This document shows positions 55,190 through 63,820 of a DNA stretch of 64,000 nt, one piece after another. A program made the translations under genes and the position numbers. The DNA lies in the NCBI RefSeq assembly GCF_024746835.1, contig NZ_CP080530.1, forward strand, positions 186,001 to 250,000, in the 5' to 3' direction. Position 1 is the stretch's first letter. Every line of letters starts with the position of its first letter. The DNA is from Mesorhizobium sp. AR02 (GTDB lineage: Bacteria > Pseudomonadota > Alphaproteobacteria > Rhizobiales > Rhizobiaceae). The notes below the pieces were generated by a model that saw only the letters and a program-made list of their open reading frames with translations, was not told the DNA's origin and searched no databases.

Positions 55190-55720
55190 GCAAGGAATGG
55201 CGCAATGAATACCTTGCGTGCGGCTGCATAGACCAAGCGTTCGCGGTCTTTCCGCGTCCTTTGATCGAGGCCGTCTGCTTTTCGGCCTATGCCCTGTCGG
55301 CAAAGGACTTCCTGGCCCTGGCGTCGACCGCGCCTTGCCGGCGACGCGAATCTTTCGAGTATGCCTTTGTGGAGGCCGTGCTCTGGCATAGTGATAATGG
55401 GACCAATCGATTTCTCGTCCATCACTTGCCCTCCGTCGAGCAAGGCCAGAATGTTGGACCCTGGAGCGACAGACCCCCCCCTGCGCGGGGCAGCTGAGCC
55501 ATAGCTTCAGCGCGGCGTTCGGGTCGTCGAAACGGGAGCTATGATGACCATACTCTCCAACGGCATAGGCAATCTCGGCGATGGAACCTCCAATCGAGGC
55601 GATCCGCGGCGGATCCGAAAAGACAGCTGCGCCCTCGGTGGCAGCGGCAGGCAGAGCGGTAGCCAGCAGAACCCACATTACCGGCGCGGGCACCGAGCGA
55701 AAACGGAAATCACCATGCAT
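55190..55720 (-). pseudogene. hmuT: Haemin-binding periplasmic protein HmuT, decayed
   Basis: Starts with a signal peptide (MHGDFRFRSVPAPVMWVLLA...) and the HmuT-type opening PRIASIGGSIAEIAYAVGE, six bases from the hmuS stop. Beyond residue 75 the sequence falls into several frames (PIITMPEHGLHKGILERF in one, RIRVAGKARS-like pieces in another), and the C-terminal half is absent. HmuT would deliver haem to an ABC importer. Confidence 0.75.
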
Positions 55721-55725
55721 CGGTC

Positions 55726-56793
55726 TTACCTCACGCGGTCCGTCGGGGTTGGAATACGCGGCAGGGTCTCGGCTAGGAGCCGCCAGTCGCCGCGCTCGCA
55801 TTCGCCTTCGCGGCGTTCGCCGAAGAACTGGATGATCATTCTGCCGTCGGCGCCATAGGCTTCGAGTGAGGTGAGGTGACCGTCCCTGGTCGGCTTGCGC
55901 ACGGCCCAAACCTCGCGGATGTGGTGGGTTGAGAGATGCAGGCGGAAGGTTTCGTCCAGCACATTGATCCGCGGCCCGATGGGCTTGACCGACTTGATCG
56001 GGCCGGAATGGATCTGGATGCAGCCACGATTGCCGACGAAGCACATGATCGGCATCTCGTCTTCGCTCGCGCATTGGAACATGGCGCCAACGGCGGCATT
56101 GTCGAGTTGCCAGGCGTAATCCTGGCCAACCATGCGCAGCGCCCGGCAGCGACTGAGCTTCAGCGTCTTCAGCATGTCGAAGAACTGATGCACGTCGGTC
56201 AGCCGGCTCCAGTGCTCGCGCAGCTCCGTGACCATGGCGGCTTGGTCCGGAACCTCTGCGTCAGAGTCGGCTCCGTTTGCCTTAACCCACAAGATCGGCT
56301 CCTGGTTCGAGGATGCGAGCTCCGCCACCAGCTTTTGATAGGCGTAGAGGTTGGAGGCCGGCCTGACATCCACCTGATGCACTGCTGCGCCGGCGGCGTC
56401 GAAGAATTGCAGGCTGCGGCGGATGTTGCCGTCGTCGCGCTTTTCAACGGCAAAGCCATGCGCCCAACCCTTCGGGAAGATGCGCAGGTTGATGTCGTCG
56501 CCGAGAACCATGGCATGGTGGTTGCCGGTTACGACCTTGTTGTACAAGCCAATCTTCTCGTGCACGGCACTTTGATTTCGGGTCACCGCCCTTACCTCGC
56601 CCACGGCTTCGAGGCCTATCAGCAGATCATTGACGCGCGGCTCGATGCGCGCCGCGCCGGAACCGCAATGCGCCGCGACCAGCTCCGCTTCCGAAATGCT
56701 CAATTTGGCGGCGAGATCATGCTCGCGGATTTTCGGACTGTCTTCCTGTGCCCGCCGGATTTGGTCCGGAGAGGGTTTCTCGCGCTGCTCCAT
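55726..56793 (-). CDS. hmuS: Haemin-degrading factor HmuS/HemS
   Basis: 355 residues made of the two similar halves of the HemS/ChuX family: N-half LLIGLEAVGEVRAVTRNQSA and GNHHAMVLGDDINLRIFPKG, C-half AVGAMFQCASEDEMPIMCFV and STHHIREVWAVRKPTRDGHL. These cytoplasmic proteins bind and break down or hand on imported haem. Complete here, while the next gene, hmuT, is broken and no haem receptor or permease is present, so its use is doubtful unless another uptake system exists. Confidence 0.92.
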   Translation of the reverse strand: MEQREKPSPDQIRRAQEDSPKIREHDLAAKLSISEAELVAAHCGSGAARIEPRVNDLLIGLEAVGEVRAVTRNQSAVHEKIGLYNKVVTGNHHAMVLGDDINLRIFPKGWAHGFAVEKRDDGNIRRSLQFFDAAGAAVHQVDVRPASNLYAYQKLVAELASSNQEPILWVKANGADSDAEVPDQAAMVTELREHWSRLTDVHQFFDMLKTLKLSRCRALRMVGQDYAWQLDNAAVGAMFQCASEDEMPIMCFVGNRGCIQIHSGPIKSVKPIGPRINVLDETFRLHLSTHHIREVWAVRKPTRDGHLTSLEAYGADGRMIIQFFGERREGECERGDWRLLAETLPRIPTPTDRVR

Positions 56794-57392
56794 GTCTTAC
56801 CCCTGCTTCCACATAATTGTTGAGGATCAGCTGTCCTGTTCCAATCGAGCCCGCCCGTGTGCTCGATGCCGATCTTTTGCTCGGCCAGGATCACCGGCTC
56901 GAAAGGCGCTGGCTGCTGTACGACGGCGCAACGAGACTGACAGTCAGATGTCGGTCTCCCATCAAGCGGTCGCCGGCGACTGGCCGGTAGCGAGCGATTG
57001 TAGAGGTCGACGCCAACCGACCGATCCCGCGTTTGGGGGTGGACGGGCGGGGCTGCTTTCCTTCAGAAAGCGGATCTGGTCAAAACCTGACATCTTGCTT
57101 CCCTTACATTGTTCCACTGATCGCGAGGCCACCCGCGAATCAGTGTCGGTCGGCAGTTGTGCCGCCTTCCAAAGCGGGGCTTCAAAAGTCGTGCCAATTG
57201 CGCAGAAGCGACCTCGGAAAGACGTTCGCATACGGGTCAAGGGTTTAGGCAGGAGTGGCACGACCCACGCCGAGACCACTGTGTCGCGGGTTAGACAAAC
57301 CATCAGTTGTGTCGCCCAGCCGTCTTCCAGGAACGAGGACGGGATTGCTACGGCGCAATTCACGTGACGAGCGACGTGCGCACTTCCGACAA
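56794..57392. other. Intergenic region between hmuS and the NifA site
   Basis: About 600 bp. On the minus strand a 43-codon frame begins at 57092 with a good RBS (AAGGGAAGCAAG) and reads MSGFDQIRFLKESSPARPPP; I do not recognise it. Nothing else is supported. Confidence 0.35.
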
Positions 57393-57408
57393 TGTCGCAC
57401 ATCCGACA
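57393..57408 (+). promoter_or_regulatory. NifA upstream activator site of the hesB-nifS unit
   Basis: TGT-CGCACATCCG-ACA, a perfect TGT-N10-ACA, about 45 bp before the sigma54 promoter. Confidence 0.8.
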
Positions 57409-57451
57409 CAGGGCTGAAGGGCCAAGCTTTTGTTTTAAAAACGTTTTACTT

Positions 57452-57466
57452 TGGCATGGCACGTGC
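57452..57466 (+). promoter_or_regulatory. sigma54 promoter of the hesB-nifS unit
   Basis: TGGCATGGCACGTGC, with GG and GC ten bases apart, 45 bp before the hesB-like start. Confidence 0.8.
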
Positions 57467-57511
57467 ACTGTCGTCCGCAAATGCGTGACGGATTGAGGAG
57501 AAATTCGAGCC

Positions 57512-57832
57512 ATGATTACGCTCACCCACACCGCAGTTGCTGCCGTCAAGACCGTCCTTTCCCGCGCCAGCGAGCCGGCGGAAGGCTTTCGTATCATGGT
57601 CCAGACCGGCGGCTGCGCCGGCTTCAAATACTCGATGGGCCCCGAGAGCGTCTTGCGCGAGGGCGATGCGATCATTGAGGCAGATGGGGTCAAGGTATTC
57701 GTGGACGTAGGGTCTCAACCCCATGTAGCAGGCATGACCGTCGACTTTGTCACGGGGTTGGAGTCCTCCGGCTTCGTCTTCGATAATCCAAACGCGCGGG
57801 AGAAGTGCGCTTGCGGCAAGTCCTTCGGCTGA
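57512..57832 (+). CDS. HesB/IscA-like A-type iron-sulfur carrier
   Basis: 106 residues with the three carrier Cys: QTGGCAGFKYSM and the C-terminal EKCACGKSFG. A-type carriers take Fe-S clusters from a NifU/IscU scaffold to target proteins. First gene behind a NifA site and sigma54 promoter, followed by nifU remnants, nifS and nifV, so it belongs to nitrogenase cluster supply (the usual nif hesB/iscN position). GAGGAG precedes the ATG. Confidence 0.92.
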   Translation: MITLTHTAVAAVKTVLSRASEPAEGFRIMVQTGGCAGFKYSMGPESVLREGDAIIEADGVKVFVDVGSQPHVAGMTVDFVTGLESSGFVFDNPNAREKCACGKSFG

Positions 57833-57849
57833 TCGCCCGAGAAGCCGCA

Positions 57850-58585
57850 TGTGGAACTTTAGCGGGAAGGCCAAGGAACACTTCAACCGGACGCATGCCG
57901 ACGTTCTGGAAACAGCCAATTCAGGAGGTAAGCTCGGGACCATCCGCTACGGCGACATGTTTGAATCTGTCAACGGCATCGACCGGGGGACGTCAAGGAT
58001 CACTGCCGCCGAGCGCCAGACCTTCAGCGGCCGCGCCGCGGTCGCCTCATTGTCGGCGGCTATCGAACTCACCATCGGCAAACCGCCATGGAGCAGATCA
58101 GTTGCTACACAAAGGCTGCCCCGGGATGCCTCGCAGCCATCGTGGAAGTGCTTGTACTGGTCCAGGGAGAAATGCCCGCGGCGGGGTCTATTGCGGCAGA
58201 GCAGGTCTAGACGCCCGCCAAAACAGACGCCCGCGCCCTCAATAAGGAGGCAAGGTCGAAGCCCGTCTCGGGACCGGCGATCGCTTCAGGTGGGATGCGC
58301 GGAACGTCCCCGCCCGAAACAGTTCAGCTCCTGGAGGGCCCGAAGTTGCCGGCCGCCCAGTGACGGCGCTGCGGCAAACTCGACTGATAGTAGACGCTGT
58401 CGGGAGTTAACCGGAGGCCCTCGCCGGGGAGGCGAACTTGACGATATCGACGGCGACCATGTCGACGTCAGACTTTCGGACGCCTGCACCGGCCGCCAGT
58501 CTCCACCACACCCACCAAGGGCCTGCGCCAGAGCTCCATGCGACCGATCTCCCGCGTCGCTTCGTTCTGGTCAACTGAGGGATCA
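57850..58585 (+). pseudogene. nifU: nifU pseudogene
   Basis: All three NifU domains can be traced. N-terminal scaffold: MWNFSGKAKEHFNRTHADVL and IRYGDMFES where a CGD is expected; QTFSGRAAVASLSAA where FGCGSAIASSSA is usual. Middle [2Fe-2S] part: QISCYTKAAPGCLAAIVEVL. C-terminal Nfu part: GGELDDIDGDHVDVRLSDAC TGRQS. Scaffold Cys are lost and the frame changes several times. Neighbouring hesB-like and nifS genes are intact. Confidence 0.87.
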
Positions 58586-58589
58586 CAGC

Positions 58590-59807
58590 ATGAGACCTGT
58601 CTATCTCGACAACAACGCCACGACACGGGTCGATCCTGAGGTCGTTCAAACGATGTTGCCGTTCTTTAGGGATCGATTCGGCAACCCTTCGTCGACGCAT
58701 GATTTCGGCGCCTCGGCCTTTGCGGCGGTGAATAAGGCGCGCCTGCAGCTGCAAGCGCTGATCGGCGCCGAGCTCGACCATGAGATCATCTTCACATCGG
58801 GCGGGACGGAAAGCGACAATGCAGCGATTCTTTCGGCGCTGGAGGTGTTGCCCAGCCGGACAGAGATCCTGATTTCCGCGGTCGAGCATCCTGCGGTGCT
58901 GACACTCTGCACGCATCTTGAGAAGACGCGGGCCGTCACGGTGCACAGGATCCCGGTGGATCGCCAGGGCCGGCTCGACCTCGACGCCTACAGGGCCGCC
59001 CTGAGCCCACGCGTGGCAATCGTCTCGATCATGTGGGCAAACAACGAGACCGGCACGATCTTCCCTGTTGGCGAGCTTGCTGAGTTGGCCAAGGAAGCCG
59101 GCGCCCTCTTCCATACTGATGCTGTGCAGGCGGTCGGCAAAGTTCCCATGGACCTGAAATCGACCGCAATCGACATGCTGTCGCTGTCCGGCCACAAGCT
59201 GCATGGCCCGAAAGGGATTGGAGCGCTTTTTGTAAAACGTGGCGTGCCCTTCCGCTCGATGATCAAAGGCGGGCACCAAGAGCACGATCGGCGTGGGGGC
59301 ACCGAGAATACGCCTGGCATAGCCGGGCTGGGCATGGCGGCCCAACTCGCCTTGAAATTCGTGGACGACGCGACCACACGGGTAAAGTCGCTGCGCGACC
59401 GCCTTGAAGACGGGATACTCCAGCGCGTCCCGAACACCTTCGTCAATGGCGATCCGCTGGAGCGGTTGCCAAACACCGCAAACATTGGCTTTGCACATGT
59501 CGAAGGCGATAGAATCCCACTTCTCCTCAGCCGCGCCGGAATTGCGTGTTCCTCCGGCTCCGCGTGCACCTCCGGCTCATTGGAATCGAGCCACGTTCTG
59601 AGGGCCATGAAAACGCCGCACGGCTCAGTCCGCTTCTCCCTCGCGCGCGACAACGGCGAAGCGGACATCGACCGAGTGCTCGAGGTCTTGCCGCCGATCG
59701 TGGAGAAGGTGCGTGGCTCACCCAGTCCTGGGCCGGCGAGGCGAGGTAATGAAGATCATCAATCGGGTCTAGGCCAGAGCGGCAGCAGAATAGACTTCCT
59801 TTCATGA
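58590..59807 (+). CDS. nifS: NifS cysteine desulfurase
   Basis: 405 residues from ATG 58590 (TGAGGGATCACAGC upstream; the frame is open through the nifU remnant, which is ignored). PLP-lysine motif DMLSLSGHKLHGPKGIGALF, N-terminal YLDNNATTRVDPEVVQTMLP, and the sulfur-carrying Cys loop ACSSGSACTSGSLESSHVLR. It releases sulfur from cysteine for nitrogenase Fe-S and FeMo-co clusters. The stop overlaps the nifV start (ATGA). Confidence 0.95.
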   Translation: MRPVYLDNNATTRVDPEVVQTMLPFFRDRFGNPSSTHDFGASAFAAVNKARLQLQALIGAELDHEIIFTSGGTESDNAAILSALEVLPSRTEILISAVEHPAVLTLCTHLEKTRAVTVHRIPVDRQGRLDLDAYRAALSPRVAIVSIMWANNETGTIFPVGELAELAKEAGALFHTDAVQAVGKVPMDLKSTAIDMLSLSGHKLHGPKGIGALFVKRGVPFRSMIKGGHQEHDRRGGTENTPGIAGLGMAAQLALKFVDDATTRVKSLRDRLEDGILQRVPNTFVNGDPLERLPNTANIGFAHVEGDRIPLLLSRAGIACSSGSACTSGSLESSHVLRAMKTPHGSVRFSLARDNGEADIDRVLEVLPPIVEKVRGSPSPGPARRGNEDHQSGLGQSGSRIDFLS

Positions 59808-61030
59808 ACCGTGATGTCTTCCTCAACGATACCACCATGCGCGATGGCGAGCAGGCACCCGGCGTCTCCTTCACCATTGCGGAAAAGCTGGAGCTCGCCG
59901 AGTCTCTCGCGGCAGCCGGCATCCCAGAGATCGAGATCGGCACGCCGAGCATGGGCGGCGACGAGATCGAAACAATTCGCGCCGCGGTCGCCAGGAGTCT
60001 CCCGGTGCGGCTCACGGCCTGGTGCCGGATGACGTCGCGGGATCTCGAGGCGGCGATCGAGAGCGGCGTCACCGCCGTCAATCTGTCGCTGCCTGCATCG
60101 GACATCCAATTGGCGGCCAAACTCGGCCTCGATCAGGGGGCAGCGCTCCAGATCATCGCGCAGATGGTCGGGCGCGCAGCCGCCCACGGCTTTTTCGTTG
60201 CCGTCGGCTGCGAGGATGCCTCGCGAGCCGATCGGGATCATCTGGCCCGCGTCATTGAGACGGCCGCGCGCGCCGGCGCAAGCCGCGTCAGGCTGGCCGA
60301 TACGGTCGGCGTTCTCGACCCTTTTTCGACCTTCGAGATTGTCGCTCAGCTCGCGGCGCTGTCTCCCATCGACCTCGAATTCCATGCACACAACGATCTC
60401 GGCCTTGCGGTCGCCAACACGCTGGCAGCAATCCGCGCCGGCGCCCGTCATGCCTCCGTCACCGTCCTGGGGCTCGGAGAGCGGGCGGGCAATGCCGCGC
60501 TGGAAGAGGTGGCCACCGCGATGGCCGTTCTCGACGGCGCGGATACAGGCATCGAGCTGACCGCATTGCCGGACCTCGCCGCCCAGGTGGCTTGGGCCGC
60601 CTGCCGGCAGACCGCGGCCATGAAGCCGATCGTCGGCGCCGATGTTTTCAGCCACGAGTCCGGCATTCACGTCGCGGGGCTGCTGAAGGACCCGCGTACC
60701 TATCAGGGGCTCGATCCGGCTCTCGTGGGCCGCTGCCGGCGAATCGTCATTGGCAAGCATTCCGGTGCGACCGCGATCGCCTATGTGCTGGGCGATAGTG
60801 GCCGCGATCTCGACCCGGATCTGGCAGCCGCGATGGTTGCCCGCGTCCGCCGCAAGGCGACCGAGACCAAATCGACTGTCACCGCAACTCAACTGGTCGA
60901 GCTCTACGACACACTGCGCAGCGAGGCAGCCGGCCGAGACTTGGAATCGAGTAGGTGGCGATGTCATTCATCCTCGACCATTTCCTCCGGATTGGTAGCC
61001 GCGCGGGGCGGCGTAAAGCCGCTCGGCTAG
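59804..61030 (+). CDS. nifV: NifV homocitrate synthase
   Basis: 408 residues: N-terminal FLNDTTMRDGEQAPGVSFTI, metal-binding EFHAHNDLGLAVANTLAAIR and ANKIVGADVF-like MKPIVGADVFSHESGIHVAG. It joins acetyl-CoA and 2-oxoglutarate to homocitrate, the organic ligand of FeMo-co. Many rhizobia lack nifV and depend on the plant's homocitrate, so its presence matters. The last 30 residues (SSRWRCHSSSTISSGLVAAR...) overlap the next ORF and look like read-through past the usual end. Confidence 0.93.
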   Translation: MNRDVFLNDTTMRDGEQAPGVSFTIAEKLELAESLAAAGIPEIEIGTPSMGGDEIETIRAAVARSLPVRLTAWCRMTSRDLEAAIESGVTAVNLSLPASDIQLAAKLGLDQGAALQIIAQMVGRAAAHGFFVAVGCEDASRADRDHLARVIETAARAGASRVRLADTVGVLDPFSTFEIVAQLAALSPIDLEFHAHNDLGLAVANTLAAIRAGARHASVTVLGLGERAGNAALEEVATAMAVLDGADTGIELTALPDLAAQVAWAACRQTAAMKPIVGADVFSHESGIHVAGLLKDPRTYQGLDPALVGRCRRIVIGKHSGATAIAYVLGDSGRDLDPDLAAAMVARVRRKATETKSTVTATQLVELYDTLRSEAAGRDLESSRWRCHSSSTISSGLVAARGGVKPLG

Positions 61031-61284
61031 CCCTGATGGTCCATAAGGTCATCGCCGATGTGAAGGCGCGCGACCGCCGGGTCGGCGTCTATGCGCTGAT
61101 GGAGAACGTCCCGCCTCGCGTGACGCTGGTCGGCGTTGCCGCGTTCCTGAATGGCCGCTTCGATCTCGACGTCATCTGCCCGATGATGGCATCCCATTCG
61201 CGACTGCAGATTAGCCGGTGCGACGAACGCACCAGACACCACGGTTTCCGACCCAAGGGAGAGTGCAATGACTTGTTCTGCTGA
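60961..61284 (+). CDS. Hypothetical protein between nifV and nifW
   Basis: About 107 residues (MSFILDHFLRIGSRAGRRKA, then LMENVPPRVTLVGVAAFLNG). It overlaps the end of nifV and the start of nifW in other frames. Codon pattern and the hydrophobic/basic make-up are protein-like in its first 80 residues. No family recognised. It could be the remnant of a once larger gene. Confidence 0.4.
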   Translation: MSFILDHFLRIGSRAGRRKAARLALMVHKVIADVKARDRRVGVYALMENVPPRVTLVGVAAFLNGRFDLDVICPMMASHSRLQISRCDERTRHHGFRPKGECNDLFC

Positions 61285-61648
61285 TGGCCATACCGTCGAC
61301 GTGACGGACATTCTCGCGCGACTGAAGGGCCTTTCGGCTGCGGAGGAGTTCTTCGCGGTCCTTGGCGCTTCCTATGACCCGAAGGTGCTCAACGTCTCAC
61401 GGCTCCATATTATGAAGCGCGTGGGGGAATACCTTGCCGAAGAAGATTTCTCCGGTCTGCCTGACCAGGTGATCGCCGCGCGGGTGCGCACCAAGCTGGA
61501 ACGGGCCTACGAGGACTTCGCTGCTTCCTCGCCGCTCACGCACCGTGTCTTTAAGGTGCTTAAGGACCACGATCCGAACAAACCTGCCATGCCGGGCCGC
61601 ACCTTCGTCCCGTTCGACGCCGCATTGAAGCGGTTCGAAAAGGAATGA
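61268..61648 (+). CDS. nifW: NifW nitrogenase-stabilising protein
   Basis: 126 residues with the NifW pattern: DILARLKGLSAAEEFFAVLG, YDPKVLNVSRLHIMKRVGEY, and ending SPLTHRVFKVLKDHD. NifW helps protect or mature the MoFe protein. AAGGGAGAGTGCA precedes the ATG. The C-terminal tail (NKPAMPGRTFVPFDAALKRF) is a common extension in rhizobial forms. It ends just before the NifA site of fixA. Confidence 0.93.
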   Translation: MTCSADGHTVDVTDILARLKGLSAAEEFFAVLGASYDPKVLNVSRLHIMKRVGEYLAEEDFSGLPDQVIAARVRTKLERAYEDFAASSPLTHRVFKVLKDHDPNKPAMPGRTFVPFDAALKRFEKE

Positions 61649-61673
61649 GCGCGACACGATTGCGACGCGTCAT

Positions 61674-61689
61674 TGTCGAGAAGCCGACA
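61674..61689 (+). promoter_or_regulatory. NifA upstream activator site of fixABC
   Basis: TGT-CGAGAAGCCG-ACA, a perfect TGT-N10-ACA, about 72 bp before the promoter. Confidence 0.85.
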
Positions 61690-61760
61690 AATCCGGTCAT
61701 CACGACGGCGCCCTCAGCGCAACCAACCGAACTTCCAGGAATATGGGCATGCAAAACAAT

Positions 61761-61775
61761 TGGCACGAATGATGC
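61761..61775 (+). promoter_or_regulatory. sigma54 promoter of fixABC
   Basis: TGGCACGAATGATGC, close to the -24/-12 consensus, 57 bp before the fixA start. Confidence 0.88.
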
Positions 61776-61832
61776 TGGGGAGAAGATGAACTGCCAAGCC
61801 CGTATCCCGATAGGAGCCTAGAGAAACCGCCA

Positions 61833-62684
61833 ATGCACATCGTAATCTGCATCAAGCAGGTGCCGGACTCGGCACAAATCCGGGTCCATCCGGTGACGAA
61901 CACGATCATGCGCCAGGGTGTTCCGACCATCATCAACCCTTATGACTTGTTTGCCCTGGAAGAAGCACTCAGACTGCGCGACGCTTATGGTGGCGAGGTC
62001 ACCGTGCTCAGCATGGGTCCGCCCATGGCAGAAGACTCGCTACGCAAGGCGCTCGGTTACGGAGCCGATCGGGCGGTGCTCTTGACCGACCGTTATTTTG
62101 CCGGCTCGGACACGCTGGCGACCTCCTTCGCTCTTTCCCAAGCAATAGCGAAGATTGGCGAAACGTTTGGCCCGCCCGACATCGTGTTTACCGGCAAGCA
62201 GACGATCGATGGCGACACCGCCCAGGTCGGGCCTGGCATAGCCAAGCGCCTCGACCTCCAACAACTCACCTACGTCGCGAAAATCGGCTCCATTGACCTT
62301 GCTGCCCGCGAGATCGAGGTCGAGCGCCGCTGCGAAGGCGGCACGCAGATGCTGAAGAGCAGGCTGCCTTGCCTCATCACCGTGCTGGAAGGCACAAACG
62401 AGATCCGGCGGGGCTCGTTCGAGGACGCGCTGTGCGCCGCGCGCAGTCAGATCGTCAAGTGGACTGCGGTCGCCGCTGGCATTGAGGACCTTACCAGATG
62501 TGGGCTGCGTGGCTCGCCGACGGTCGTCAAGCGCGTTTTTGCCCCGACTGCGCGGGCGGAAAAAGCGGAGCATATCGAGACCGCGGAGAAGACCTTGCGC
62601 GATGCCGCTGACGAACTCATCGCCGCAATCTTCACCCGTCAGCCGCCGCTGGAACATGAACTCGCCTTCAACAACGGCGCGTGA
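61833..62684 (+). CDS. fixA: FixA, electron-transfer flavoprotein beta-type subunit
   Basis: 283 residues: MHIVICIKQVPDSAQIRVHP, INPYDLFALEEALRLRDAYG, GKQTIDGDTAQVGPGIAKRL. FixAB forms a flavoprotein that, with FixCX, bifurcates electrons from NADH to give low-potential electrons for nitrogenase. Behind a NifA site and sigma54 promoter; fixB follows 16 bp later. Full length. Confidence 0.96.
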   Translation: MHIVICIKQVPDSAQIRVHPVTNTIMRQGVPTIINPYDLFALEEALRLRDAYGGEVTVLSMGPPMAEDSLRKALGYGADRAVLLTDRYFAGSDTLATSFALSQAIAKIGETFGPPDIVFTGKQTIDGDTAQVGPGIAKRLDLQQLTYVAKIGSIDLAAREIEVERRCEGGTQMLKSRLPCLITVLEGTNEIRRGSFEDALCAARSQIVKWTAVAAGIEDLTRCGLRGSPTVVKRVFAPTARAEKAEHIETAEKTLRDAADELIAAIFTRQPPLEHELAFNNGA

Positions 62685-62700
62685 CGGCCAGGAGTAGACA

Positions 62701-63810
62701 ATGTCGACAGCGAATCGAGAACCCGCTCGCCCTGCCGCCGGCCGTGCCGGCATAAAGAAAGAACTGCCTGACCGTTTCAAGGACTACCGGCACGTCTGGG
62801 TCTTCATCGAACTCGAACGTGGCCAAGTCCATCCCGTGTCTTTCGAACTGCTCGGCGAAGGCCGCAAGCTGGCCGACAAGCTTGGCGTCCAGCTTGCGGG
62901 CGTCGTGCTCGGACCGCCAGGAGAAGCCACCTGGTATGCCGTTGCCGAGGCGTTCGCTTATGGCGCCGACCTTGTCTACATCGCCGAGGTACCGCTGCTC
63001 GCCGATTATCGAAATGAGCCGTTTACCAAGGCGATGACGGATCTGGTCGATACCCACAAACCCGAGATCCTTCTTCTCGGAGCGACCACGCTCGGCAGGG
63101 ATCTTGCCGGGTCCGTGGCGACCACCTTGCAGACCGGGCTCACGGCCGACTGCACCGAACTTGACGTGGATACCGACGGTTCGCTCGCGGCTACCCGTCC
63201 GACTTTCGGCGGTTCCTTGTTATGCACGATCTACACGCTCAACTACCGGCCGCAGATGGCGACAGTGCGAGCGAGGGTCATGCCCATGCCGCAGCGCACG
63301 GATAAGCCCGTCGGGCGTATCATCCAGCACAAGGTATCTCTGGCCGAGGACGAGATCGTGACCAAAGTCCTCGGCTTCCTGCCTGATAGCCAGTCGGCAA
63401 AGGCAAATCTCGCCTATGCCGACGTCGTGGTTGCGGGAGGCCTTGGCCTCGGCGCGGCGGAGAACCTGCAGCTTGTGAAGAATCTCGCTCGAGCAATTGG
63501 CGCCGAACATGGCTGTTCGCGCCCGCTGGTCCAGAAAGGCTGGATGCCGGCTGATCGACAGATCGGCCAGACTGGCAAGACCATCCGGCCGAAGCTTTAC
63601 ATTGCGGCGGGGATTTCCGGCGCCATTCAGCACCGGGTTGGAGTTGAGGGCGCCGATCTCATCGTGGCCATCAACACCGACCCGACCGCGCCGATTTTCG
63701 ATTTTGCCCACCTCGGGATCGTGACCGATGCCATCCGCTTCCTGCCCGCACTTACGGAAGCCTTTACCCGGCGGCTGTCGCCGCACAGTCGCGACAAGCT
63801 TGCAAGCTAA
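62701..63810 (+). CDS. fixB: FixB, electron-transfer flavoprotein alpha-type subunit
   Basis: 369 residues. The N-terminal domain starts after a 30-residue basic lead ([20 protein letters not shown]), and the FAD-binding C-terminal domain is complete: [20 protein letters not shown], then [20 protein letters not shown] and [17 protein letters not shown]. Pairs with FixA. Part of the NifA-driven fixABCX operon. Confidence 0.96.
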   Translation: MSTANREPARPAAGRAGIKKELPDRFKDYRHVWVFIELERGQVHPVSFELLGEGRKLADKLGVQLAGVVLGPPGEATWYAVAEAFAYGADLVYIAEVPLLADYRNEPFTKAMTDLVDTHKPEILLLGATTLGRDLAGSVATTLQTGLTADCTELDVDTDGSLAATRPTFGGSLLCTIYTLNYRPQMATVRARVMPMPQRTDKPVGRIIQHKVSLAEDEIVTKVLGFLPDSQSAKANLAYADVVVAGGLGLGAAENLQLVKNLARAIGAEHGCSRPLVQKGWMPADRQIGQTGKTIRPKLYIAAGISGAIQHRVGVEGADLIVAINTDPTAPIFDFAHLGIVTDAIRFLPALTEAFTRRLSPHSRDKLAS

Positions 63811-63820
63811 GGAAACGGAT

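Noticed and set aside
56962..57693. 243-codon minus-strand frame across the hesB promoter
   Set aside because: It overlaps the hesB-like gene, its sigma54 promoter and NifA site on the other strand; no family pattern.
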